Below are positions 1-7,870 of a stretch of DNA of 52,316 nt, piece after piece. The stretch lies in the NCBI GenBank assembly GCA_019186845.1, contig JABARW010000017.1, positions 1 through 52,316 on the forward strand, in the 5' to 3' direction. Each line of letters begins with the position of its first letter. The first letter of the stretch is position 1. Source of the stretch: Planctomycetota bacterium. Lineage in GTDB: Bacteria > Planctomycetota > UBA8742 > UBA2392. The translations under genes and the position numbers were made by a program. The notes below the pieces were generated by a model. That model did no database searches, had not been told where the DNA came from, and saw only the letters and a list, made by a program, of their open reading frames with translations.

Positions 1-201
1 GGCCACCTTGGGGTTGCAATGGTAGCCCGCGGGGTAAACGCTGTGGGGCACGCTCCAGCCCGGCATGCCGTAGCCCATTTCTTCGATGTAGACCGGGTCC
101 AGGTTTTCCTGGATGACCTTGCGCAGAGCCTGGAGCGTTTCGCGCCGCTCGGCGGGCAGGCTGGCGAAGTATTCTTCTACCGTAACGGCTTTGGATTGCA
201 T
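1..201 (-). CDS. DUF1801 (YdhG-like) protein, N-terminal part
   Basis: Reading the minus strand from an ATG at 201 gives 67 residues that continue off the window edge, so the gene is partial at its 3' end. The start is backed by AGGAGG six bases upstream. The sequence opens with VEEYFASLPAERRETLQALR and has EEMGYGMPGWS around residues 41-51, the YxxxLPxxxR...LR and GMP pattern of the DUF1801/YdhG fold. This family of small cytoplasmic proteins has no settled function. It lies about 100 bases downstream of sdhA on the same strand, with a hairpin between them, so it probably has its own translation signals but may share read-through transcription. Confidence 0.75.
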   Translation of the reverse strand, partial: MQSKAVTVEEYFASLPAERRETLQALRKVIQENLDPVYIEEMGYGMPGWSVPHSVYPAGYHCNPKVA

Positions 202-218
202 GGCGCCCTCCTGGAAGG

Positions 219-254
219 CCGCCGAAAAAGTCGAGACGCTGACTTTTCCGGCGG
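219..254 (-). terminator. Hairpin between sdhA and the DUF1801 gene
   Basis: Positions 219-232 and 241-254 form a 14-bp inverted repeat with one mismatch around an 8-base loop. No clear T-tract follows on either strand, so it may be a weak or Rho-assisted terminator for sdhA, or an mRNA-stabilising hairpin, rather than a classical intrinsic terminator. Confidence 0.45.
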
Positions 255-305
255 AAGGCAAAGGCCCGAGTGCCGGGCAGAGCCCGCCACCGCCGCCTGC
301 CGCGA

Positions 306-2345
306 TCAGTCGTACTTGCGCGGCACGGGGGCCATCACGCCCATCTTGACCTGACCGTAGGTGATCGCCGGTTCGGTGTTCACGCACTTGGCCAGCGTGG
401 GTTTGTTCCACTTCTCGTTGACTTCGTCGAACCACTTGAAGTGTTCAATCACCTCGGGCGAGAGCTTGTCGGCCTTGGCCTTGTTGGCGGCTACTTGCTC
501 GGGCGTCAACTGCGCGCCGCCGCGCAGGTTCTGGCCCGTGCGCGCCATGTAGTACGGGCCATAGTCACCGTCGTCGGTCCAGGTGGTGGTCTTGAACTTG
601 GGCACTTCCTTCCTGGTGACGGCGGTGTATTCAAAGGCCGGCTTGTAGTGGGCGCCGCGGAATTCGTCGCGCAGCAGCGCACCCTTGGTAATGGCCTTGG
701 CAAGCACGATCATGTTGTACATCCAGCGCGCGAAAGTGAGTTCGTGGTTGCCGGCCAGACCCTTGTCCACGAGCTTGACGCGCCCAAAGCGCTGCTGCAT
801 ATCGGACAGCGCGCCCAGGGTGCTCTCCAAGTCCTTGTTGTTGCGAATGACCGTGACGTTCTTCGTCATCAGCAGGCCCAGTTCCTGATGCAGGCGGTAT
901 ACGTTCTCGTTGCCGTCCTGCCGCGTCACCTGTTCCTGGAAGGCCTGGCAGTGTTTCAGTTCGGCATCGCCGAGGGAGGCATCCATGGCCTCGGCGCTCT
1001 TGGGCAGGTTGCCGGTGTAGACGTGGGCAGCCTTGCCGGCCACCATTCCGCTGAAGAGGCAGCTCAAGAGCGCGTTGGCGCCGAGGCGATTGGCACCGTG
1101 GTACTGGAACTCGCATTCGCCGGCGGCGTAAAGACCGGGAATGTTGGTCATGTGGTTCTTGCCGCTGTCCCAGTTCAGGCGCTTGTCGGCCGTCGCGTCA
1201 AAGTCGGCCCAGAGCCCGCCCATGGTGTAATGCATGCCAGGGAAAATGCGCATCGGCACGTCCAGGGGGTCGCCGCCTCCGAACTTGCTGTAAATGTCGA
1301 GCACGGCGCCCAGCTTCTTGCGCACGAACTCCTTGCCCTTCTCTTTCACCAGATATGTCAAGTCGAGGTAAACGGCCATGTTGTCTCCGCCGCCTACGCC
1401 AAAACCCTTGAGGCAGACATCAAAGATCTCGCGCGTGGCCACATCGCGCGGCACGAGGTTGCCGTACTTCGGGTACTTTTCTTCGAGGAAGAACCACTTG
1501 TCGCTGTCCGGCATGGTCAGCGGGTCGCGGGTGTCGCCGGGCTTCTTGGGCACCCAGACGCGGCCGCCCTCGCCGCGCACGCTTTCGCTCATCAGGCGCA
1601 GCTTGTCCTCTCCGGGTATGGCCGTGGGGTGAACCTGAATGAACTCCCCGTTGGCGTAGATGGCGCCGGCCTGGTAGCACACGCTGTTGGCACTTCCGGT
1701 GACGACCTGCGAGTTGGTGCTCTTGCCAAACACCAGGCCGCAGCCGCCGGTGGCCATGATGACGGCGTCTGACAGGAATTTTTTCATCTCCATGGACTGC
1801 ATGTCCTGGGCGATGATGCCCCGCGCGTGGCCTTCGCTGTCCTTGACCAGGCCAATCATGTCCCAGAACTCGAACTTCTCGACGAGGCCTTCTGCCTCGT
1901 AGCGGCGGACCTGTTCGTCGAGCGCGTAGAGCAACTGCTGGCCGGTGGAAGCGCCGGCGTGGGCGGTGCGGTGGTGCAGGGTGCCGCCGAAACGCCGAAA
2001 GGCGATCAGACCCTCGTAGGTGCGGGTGAATGGCACGCCCATACGGTCCAGCAGGTAGATGATGCCGGGCGCGTGGTAGCACATCTCGCGCACCAGCACC
2101 TGGTCGTTCAGAAACTCGCCGCCCTTGAGCGTGTCGTACACGTGCAGGTCGGGGTGATCGTTCTCACCCATCGTATTGACGGCGCCGTTGATGCCGCCCT
2201 GTGCGCACACGCTGTGGGAGCGCTTGACGGGCACGAGAGAAAACAGCCGAACCTTCTGTCCCTGCTCCGCGATCTTGAGCGCGGCCATGAGGCCGGCGAG
2301 TCCGCCGCCAACGACGATGATGGGAAGATTGCTCTTGTTTGCCAT
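306..2345 (-). CDS. sdhA: Succinate dehydrogenase / fumarate reductase flavoprotein subunit
   Basis: A 679-residue FAD subunit that oxidises succinate to fumarate, or runs the reverse, in the TCA cycle and respiratory chain at the inner face of the cytoplasmic membrane. An N-terminal dinucleotide-binding motif VVGGGLAG (residues 11-18) is followed by RSHSVCAQGG, where His44 is the expected covalent FAD site. Substrate and proton-transfer motifs are present: HPTAIPG (239-245), SESVRGEGGR (253-262) and NLVPRDVATRE (296-306). The length suits the type-B enzymes that pair with a di-haem cytochrome b. The start at 2345 gives a normal N-terminus but has no strong ribosome site. Oddly, neither the cytochrome nor the iron-sulfur subunit gene is adjacent: upstream is a divergent TPR gene and downstream a DUF1801 gene. 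Confidence 0.95.
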   Translation of the reverse strand: MANKSNLPIIVVGGGLAGLMAALKIAEQGQKVRLFSLVPVKRSHSVCAQGGINGAVNTMGENDHPDLHVYDTLKGGEFLNDQVLVREMCYHAPGIIYLLDRMGVPFTRTYEGLIAFRRFGGTLHHRTAHAGASTGQQLLYALDEQVRRYEAEGLVEKFEFWDMIGLVKDSEGHARGIIAQDMQSMEMKKFLSDAVIMATGGCGLVFGKSTNSQVVTGSANSVCYQAGAIYANGEFIQVHPTAIPGEDKLRLMSESVRGEGGRVWVPKKPGDTRDPLTMPDSDKWFFLEEKYPKYGNLVPRDVATREIFDVCLKGFGVGGGDNMAVYLDLTYLVKEKGKEFVRKKLGAVLDIYSKFGGGDPLDVPMRIFPGMHYTMGGLWADFDATADKRLNWDSGKNHMTNIPGLYAAGECEFQYHGANRLGANALLSCLFSGMVAGKAAHVYTGNLPKSAEAMDASLGDAELKHCQAFQEQVTRQDGNENVYRLHQELGLLMTKNVTVIRNNKDLESTLGALSDMQQRFGRVKLVDKGLAGNHELTFARWMYNMIVLAKAITKGALLRDEFRGAHYKPAFEYTAVTRKEVPKFKTTTWTDDGDYGPYYMARTGQNLRGGAQLTPEQVAANKAKADKLSPEVIEHFKWFDEVNEKWNKPTLAKCVNTEPAITYGQVKMGVMAPVPRKYD

Positions 2346-2510
2346 GGACCAGCTCGCGAGGTCGAGTCAAAGGCCACTCGTTTAGCATGACCGGGGGCTG
2401 ATTGCGAGTGCGGTCAGCGCCCGCAAGTCCCGCCACTCGAAGCGGTGTTCTCTTGGGCCTTTACTCGCCCATGAGATTCGTATCATTACCGCGGGCATGA
2501 AGGGGCGGGC

Positions 2511-5500
2511 ATGGCGGAACTCCGGCAACTGGCGCAGCGGGTGCGTGACCTGTACGAAGCCGCGCGCTTTGTAGACGCCTTCAGGCTGACCGAGCCGCAC
2601 TGGAGCTCGCCGAGTCTGGCTGAGGGCATGGCGCCGGAGGAGCTGGTACTCGCGGGCCGGTTGTCGTCGCGGTTGGGCGGTGTGCGCGTCGCTGGGGCGC
2701 TGTTCAGGCAGGCGCTTGAAACCGCCCCGGACCATCCCGCCGTGCGCTACTTCTGCCGCGGGGTGCGCGCCAAGGCGGGGCTGTTTTCGGAACTCGAGGA
2801 CTTCGTGTCCCGACCGGAGCTCGAGACCGATGACGCAGACCTGCGCGCCAGTTGGCTGGCCAGCCACGCTTCGGCATTTGCCATGGTGCGGGACTTTGAG
2901 CGTGCCGCAGCGTTGATTGAGCGGGCCCATCATGAGGATACCAACGCGGGCTGGGTCGACAGCTGCCACTGCGAAATCCTATCGCGGCAGGACCGGCGCG
3001 AAGAGGCGCTGTTTCACGCCCGACGGGCCTGGGAACGCCAGCCCGGCATGCCTTACAGCGCCTCGGCGCTGCTGGAGGCGCACAACAACCTGAACCGGGG
3101 CGCGGAGGCCCTCGAAATACTGCGCGGCTGGGTGGGCGGCGGCGGGCAATCATTTGATGTGTTGCTGATGCTGATTTCGCAGGTGCTTCACGAATCCGAG
3201 AAGCTCGACCTGGCGGGGCGCCGCCAAGCCGCAGATGAAGTGCGCGCACTGGCCGCGCGCTTTGACTCCCTGGCGCCGCTTTCGGACCGCCTGACGCGGC
3301 GCGCATTGAATGCGCAACTGATGGAGGCCGCGCGCATCAGCGGCGACCACATGCGCATGCGCGAACTGGCCGTTGATCTGGACTCGGCGTTCTACAACGC
3401 GGTGGCCGCGAACATTGAGCGCAACCCGGAAGGCCGGCGCGTGATTCTTCCCCACGAGCCCGTGCGGCAGGACCACAACACCTGCCTTCCGGCCAGCGTG
3501 TGTACCCTGTTGCCTGCATTTGGCCGCGGCGCCCAGCAGTCGGACCTGGCGCGCGAGCTCACCTTTGAGGGAACGCCCAGCTGGCGCGTGGCGCAGTGGG
3601 CGGCCAACAACGGCATGAAGCTGCGGCACTTCCACGGCGATGCCGCCAGCATGAAGCGGCTGATCGAAGCCGGCGTGCCGTTCATTCTGGGCCTGGAGAG
3701 CCTCAACAGCGCTCACGCCACCGCCGTGATTGGTGCTGATTTCGCCATGGGCACCGTGCTGATCCACGATCCGGGTCGTCCCGGCCTGGGCGAGATGCTC
3801 ATGGAACACGCAGGCATGGGCGAGGCACCCCTGGGCCCGCGCTGCGCTGCCATCTATCCCCTGGAGCGTGCCGCGCAACTGGACACCATCGAACTTAACG
3901 ACGAGCAGGGTGCGACGGTCCTGCAGGAGTTCTTCCGGGTGCGCGAGCAGCAGAGCGTCGCCGCGGCGGTGGAATACTTGACTGGCACGGGTCTGAGCGA
4001 GACACCCGTGGGCCAATATCTCCAGGCCATAGCACTGGGTGCCCAGGGGCACAGCGGCGAGAGCCTCGAGCGCATGCGCGCGCTCTTTGCCCGCTGGCCG
4101 GACTGCGTGCTGCTTCAGCGAGGCGTCATTACGGGCACGACGGCCATGGGCAATACCGGCGTGTTGCGCGAGACGCTCCACAGCATTGTGACCCGCGAAC
4201 CGCTGCCGGGCACGAGTTTAGGCCGGGACTACATCTATGCCGCGCCCCACCTGCTGGCGCGCTATGCGGACATTCTTCGGCGAAGCGCTACAAGCCTGGG
4301 CGACGCCCGGCGCTTCATTCAGCGCGCCCTGCGGCGTGGACCTTTCGAGGCCGAGGTCTACTCCGTGCTGGGCGAGATGCGTTGGCAGACGGGGGAGTTT
4401 GCCCAGGCGGAGTTGCCCTTCAGAATTGCGGCCTGCCTTCATTATGAGAGCGATGGCTGCGCCCGCGCTTACGCTGACGTGCTGCACAAGCTTGGGCGCG
4501 AGCGGGAGGCGATGGACTGGCTGGCGCGCCGCGCCCGGTACTTTGCCACCAAGCTGGATGCCCACGGGCCCTGGCGGTTGCTCGTAGACACCCTGGAGGA
4601 CTATGGCTTTCCGACCGAGGCACTGGCCGAGTTGGGCGAGGGGCTGGCACTGCGACCTGAAGATGGCGAGCTGGCTGCCTTTGCCGCCGTGGTTTACTCA
4701 CGCTACGCCCGCAACGCCGAGGCCGATGCCGCCCTGGAAGTCGCCGGCCGCCACGCCAGCCGCGGCGAGTACCACCGTGCGGCAGGGCAGGTGGCGGCGA
4801 GCCGGGGCGATATCCGGCAGGCGCTCGAACACACGCGCAAGCGCGTGGAAGAGGAGCCACAGGCGTTTCAGGCCCGGGGCCACCTGGCCTATGTGACTGA
4901 GCAGGTGGAGGGACCCGCCGCGGCCATGGCCCTTGTGCGTCGCTGGGTCAAGGAGCATCCGGCCGACGAATCGTATGAAGAGCTGCTCCTCGAGCGCCTG
5001 GATCGGAGCACCGATCGTGAGGAGCGCGCGGCGCTGCTGCAGGCGCGGGTCAAACGCAACCCCGATGACGCCTGGGCCTGGCGCGAGCTGGCCATCATGA
5101 GGCTGGAGCACACCGGCATGGCCTCGGCTACGGGGCGGGTGGGCCTTTTGAAGGAGCTGGAGTTTCTGGTGCAGCGCTGCGAGCAGACCTGCCCGGACCA
5201 TGAAGTCACTTGCGCCATCCGAGGCGACTTTGAACTGCTGCTCGGCCACAGTCGGCAGGCGTCGGAGCATTATCAGCGGGCCCTGCAAATTCAGCCCGGG
5301 TACGCCTATGCCATGAATCGCCTGCTGGATGTGGCCTCCAAAGAAGGAGGACAGGCAGCCTTGCGCGCGGCCGACACCGTCGATCAGGCCCTGGCCCGCA
5401 CGTCGGGGCAGTGGACGTTGGCCCCCCATGTGGCCAACCGGCTGGGCCAGGTGCTGGGAGTGGATGAGGCCCGCGCGCGCGTTTCGCGCTGGCTGCGGCG

Positions 5501-7622
5501 TGCCCGTCGCGATCCCTACCCGGTGGCGGCCTGGGCCGAGCTGCTGCTGGAGCACGGTCGTGGCGTAAAGGATGCCGCCCGTGTGGTGCGCAGGCTCAAG
5601 CGCGCCATTTCGCGCTTTCCGTTGCACATGAACCTTCGTTACGCCCTGGCCCACGCGCTCTCCGTCCTGGATCGCACTGCGGAGGAAATGGAGGCACTGC
5701 GCGAACTGGTGGGGGCTTCGCCTCGCGATGTGCGCGCCCGTGTGCTGCTGTCGGAGTGCCTGGAGGCGCGGGGCGCCCACGAGGAAGCCGAGGCTGAGCT
5801 ACGCCGGGCCTGCGAAATCGAACCTCTGGATTACCGCGTTTGGTCCGGCCTGGCCGAGTTCTTCGTGCGGCGCGGCGAGACCGAGCGTGCCATCGAGGTT
5901 CTGGCGCAGGCTGTCAAGGTGGTGCCAGACGCCATGGCTCTGTGGAGCCGGCGCTGTGAGATTCTGTCCCAGAGCGGGCGCGGCGACGAGGCCCTGGAGG
6001 TGGGACGTGAGGTGGCGGCCCTTTACCCCGAAGGGGCCTACGCCCAGCTTCTGCTGGCGCGGGCCATGCGGGTTTCGCTGGTGCGCGCCCGGCGTAAGGA
6101 CGTTGAGGCGCAGTACGAGAGGGCGCTGAAACTGAACGCCCAGCTCTTTGACGCTGTGGACGAGTACACGAGCTTCTTGTGTGACCACGCGCAGTACGAC
6201 CGGGCTCTCAAGATCATCGACCGCCATGTGCCGTTGGTGGAGGAGGGCGCTCCGCTGCTCGCCAAACGCGCCGAGATTCTGCGCGCGCAACGACGAACCA
6301 GGGAGTCGCTCGACGCGGTCATTGAGCTGGTCAAAGTCCGCCCGGAGTACGCCTGGGGCTGGCACCTGCTCATGGAGTGGAGTCTGGCGGACAAGCGCGG
6401 CCAGGAGGCCCGCGCCCTCCTCGACGGCATGCACCCCTCGCTGGAGAGTCACACCACCCTGCTGGCCGAGCGCATTGAGTTTCTTGAGCACATCGGTACG
6501 GAGCGGGCGCAAACTGAAACGGCCTGGACCAGGGCGCTGCAGGACTTTCCCCAGGCTGCGGCACTGCACTTCCGGCGCTTTGACCGGCTGCTGTCAGAGC
6601 GCCGCTCGGACGACGCGCACGAAGTCATCACGAGCTATGCCCGCTTTGCGCCCGATGAAGCGCGGACCCTTAGCGCCCAGGTCAAAGTGGCCTGTCTGCG
6701 CAAGGAGCGCGACATCGCGCTGTTCTTCGCCAATCGGCTCTGGTTCGAGTCCCATGGCAACAGTTGGGCCTATTGCGGCGAGGCACTGGACGCCCTTATC
6801 GAGGCCGGCTGGATGAAGCAAGTGATGGATGGCGTTCTTGGGCGCCTGAGCGCGGGAGAGTTGCCGCTGCCTGTGGCTACGCGAGTTCTTGCCGTCAAGG
6901 CCGCTGCCGCCAGCCTCAAAGTTCCACTCGTGAGGATGGCCGAATTGATCGAGCCAAGGGCCCTGGAGTTCGGCTCATGGGACGTTTACAGCAGCGTGCT
7001 GGATGCCCTTTCCGACTGCGACAACACGGCCTGGGTCCTCAAGTTCAAGGAGCGCCACTCGCCGCAATGCCATTCAGACACCCAGCTCTGGATGGTGGTC
7101 GGGCGCGCGCTTCAGAAAAGCGATCGGCACCGGGACGCGACAGACTGGCTCGCTGTGTGGCGTCGGCGCCAGGGCGTGGAAATGTGGGCCGTGACCAACC
7201 TTGTCTGCGCCCAGCTCGACCTGGCTGAGTTCAACGAAGCGGCACAAACCGGTCTTGAGGCCCTGACCGTGCTTGAGCACGACCACACGGCCGGGTTTCT
7301 CGCGGGCCACACACTGGTGGGACTGCTTCTCTCGCGGGGTATCAGCGCCGCCATGGCGGAACTGGAAACCTGGCGCGACCTCCTGGCCCGGGAGGAATCG
7401 CCCGGCGTCACCTCAAAGGCCTTGGGCCTCTTTGAGGAAATGTCGCGGGAGAACCGAGGGGGTTCGCTGTTCCAGCTCGATTTGAGAATGCGCCATCTGG
7501 TAAAGAACGAAGGTCTGCCCCAGGGCAAGGCGCTGCTGAAGCTGTGGACGAAGAGCCTGCGGCAGCGCTTGCCGTGGCCGCACTTCCTCTGGCATGTCGT
7601 GACTCGTTTGCTGCCGTTTTGA
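2511..7622 (+). CDS. Giant TPR-repeat protein with an internal C39-like cysteine peptidase domain
   Basis: A 1703-residue protein without signal peptide or membrane segment, so probably cytoplasmic. Start: AAGGGG six bases before the ATG. Residues 1-300 and about 450-1650 consist of helical repeats of the tetratricopeptide type (recurrent AEAELRRACEIEPLDYRVW-like units). Between them, residues about 315-425 form a papain-fold peptidase C39-type domain with the whole expected triad: Cys325 in DHNTCLPAS, His402 in NSAHATAVIG and Asp420 in IHDPGRP. C39 domains usually cut double-glycine leaders of exported peptides and sit on ABC transporters; none is encoded nearby. An embedded protease in a TPR scaffold suggests regulated cleavage of a bound partner, but substrate and role are unknown. 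It is transcribed divergently from sdhA across 165 bases. Confidence 0.85.
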   Translation: MAELRQLAQRVRDLYEAARFVDAFRLTEPHWSSPSLAEGMAPEELVLAGRLSSRLGGVRVAGALFRQALETAPDHPAVRYFCRGVRAKAGLFSELEDFVSRPELETDDADLRASWLASHASAFAMVRDFERAAALIERAHHEDTNAGWVDSCHCEILSRQDRREEALFHARRAWERQPGMPYSASALLEAHNNLNRGAEALEILRGWVGGGGQSFDVLLMLISQVLHESEKLDLAGRRQAADEVRALAARFDSLAPLSDRLTRRALNAQLMEAARISGDHMRMRELAVDLDSAFYNAVAANIERNPEGRRVILPHEPVRQDHNTCLPASVCTLLPAFGRGAQQSDLARELTFEGTPSWRVAQWAANNGMKLRHFHGDAASMKRLIEAGVPFILGLESLNSAHATAVIGADFAMGTVLIHDPGRPGLGEMLMEHAGMGEAPLGPRCAAIYPLERAAQLDTIELNDEQGATVLQEFFRVREQQSVAAAVEYLTGTGLSETPVGQYLQAIALGAQGHSGESLERMRALFARWPDCVLLQRGVITGTTAMGNTGVLRETLHSIVTREPLPGTSLGRDYIYAAPHLLARYADILRRSATSLGDARRFIQRALRRGPFEAEVYSVLGEMRWQTGEFAQAELPFRIAACLHYESDGCARAYADVLHKLGREREAMDWLARRARYFATKLDAHGPWRLLVDTLEDYGFPTEALAELGEGLALRPEDGELAAFAAVVYSRYARNAEADAALEVAGRHASRGEYHRAAGQVAASRGDIRQALEHTRKRVEEEPQAFQARGHLAYVTEQVEGPAAAMALVRRWVKEHPADESYEELLLERLDRSTDREERAALLQARVKRNPDDAWAWRELAIMRLEHTGMASATGRVGLLKELEFLVQRCEQTCPDHEVTCAIRGDFELLLGHSRQASEHYQRALQIQPGYAYAMNRLLDVASKEGGQAALRAADTVDQALARTSGQWTLAPHVANRLGQVLGVDEARARVSRWLRRARRDPYPVAAWAELLLEHGRGVKDAARVVRRLKRAISRFPLHMNLRYALAHALSVLDRTAEEMEALRELVGASPRDVRARVLLSECLEARGAHEEAEAELRRACEIEPLDYRVWSGLAEFFVRRGETERAIEVLAQAVKVVPDAMALWSRRCEILSQSGRGDEALEVGREVAALYPEGAYAQLLLARAMRVSLVRARRKDVEAQYERALKLNAQLFDAVDEYTSFLCDHAQYDRALKIIDRHVPLVEEGAPLLAKRAEILRAQRRTRESLDAVIELVKVRPEYAWGWHLLMEWSLADKRGQEARALLDGMHPSLESHTTLLAERIEFLEHIGTERAQTETAWTRALQDFPQAAALHFRRFDRLLSERRSDDAHEVITSYARFAPDEARTLSAQVKVACLRKERDIALFFANRLWFESHGNSWAYCGEALDALIEAGWMKQVMDGVLGRLSAGELPLPVATRVLAVKAAAASLKVPLVRMAELIEPRALEFGSWDVYSSVLDALSDCDNTAWVLKFKERHSPQCHSDTQLWMVVGRALQKSDRHRDATDWLAVWRRRQGVEMWAVTNLVCAQLDLAEFNEAAQTGLEALTVLEHDHTAGFLAGHTLVGLLLSRGISAAMAELETWRDLLAREESPGVTSKALGLFEEMSRENRGGSLFQLDLRMRHLVKNEGLPQGKALLKLWTKSLRQRLPWPHFLWHVVTRLLPF

Positions 7623-7653
7623 GCCCGCGGGGTGAGTCAGACCTCGCGTGCAG

Positions 7654-7695
7654 GGGCAAGGGCCCAGAACGCCCAGAGGCGTACGGCCCTTGTCC
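7654..7695 (+). terminator. Inverted repeat after the TPR gene
   Basis: An 11-bp inverted repeat with one mismatch (7654-7664 with 7685-7695) around a 20-base loop begins about 30 bases after the TPR stop codon. There is no T-tract, so termination by this element alone is uncertain. Confidence 0.35.
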
Positions 7696-7782
7696 GAAAT
7701 CGGCCCCGCTTCAGCGGTCCAGAACTGGCAACCCCGTGTCCGGCGCTTGGTTACTTGATTGCCTTTTCTGCATGCAGAACCC

Positions 7783-7820
7783 ACAATTGTCGGGCTTCCC
7801 GACACACGGCATGACAATTG
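7783..7820 (+). promoter_or_regulatory. Hairpin flanked by two ACAATTG copies upstream of the lipoprotein gene
   Basis: In the 248-base gap before the lipoprotein gene, ACAATTG occurs at 7783-7789 and 7814-7820. A small perfect hairpin (GTCGGG-ctt-CCCGAC, 7789-7803) sits next to the first copy. CAATTG is itself palindromic, so the pair could be an operator or a structured leader. I see no convincing -10/-35 pair here, and the rest of the gap holds nothing I recognise. Confidence 0.3.
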
Positions 7821-7870
7821 CTCCAGACCTGGCAGTCCTATTTGCGGGACCATCTTTCCCTGGAGGTACC

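Noticed and set aside
270..1772. 500-codon open frame antisense to sdhA
   Set aside because: It lies opposite a strongly conserved gene; its composition (Val/Leu/His-rich, no known motif) is the shadow expected from biased third positions in G+C-rich DNA.
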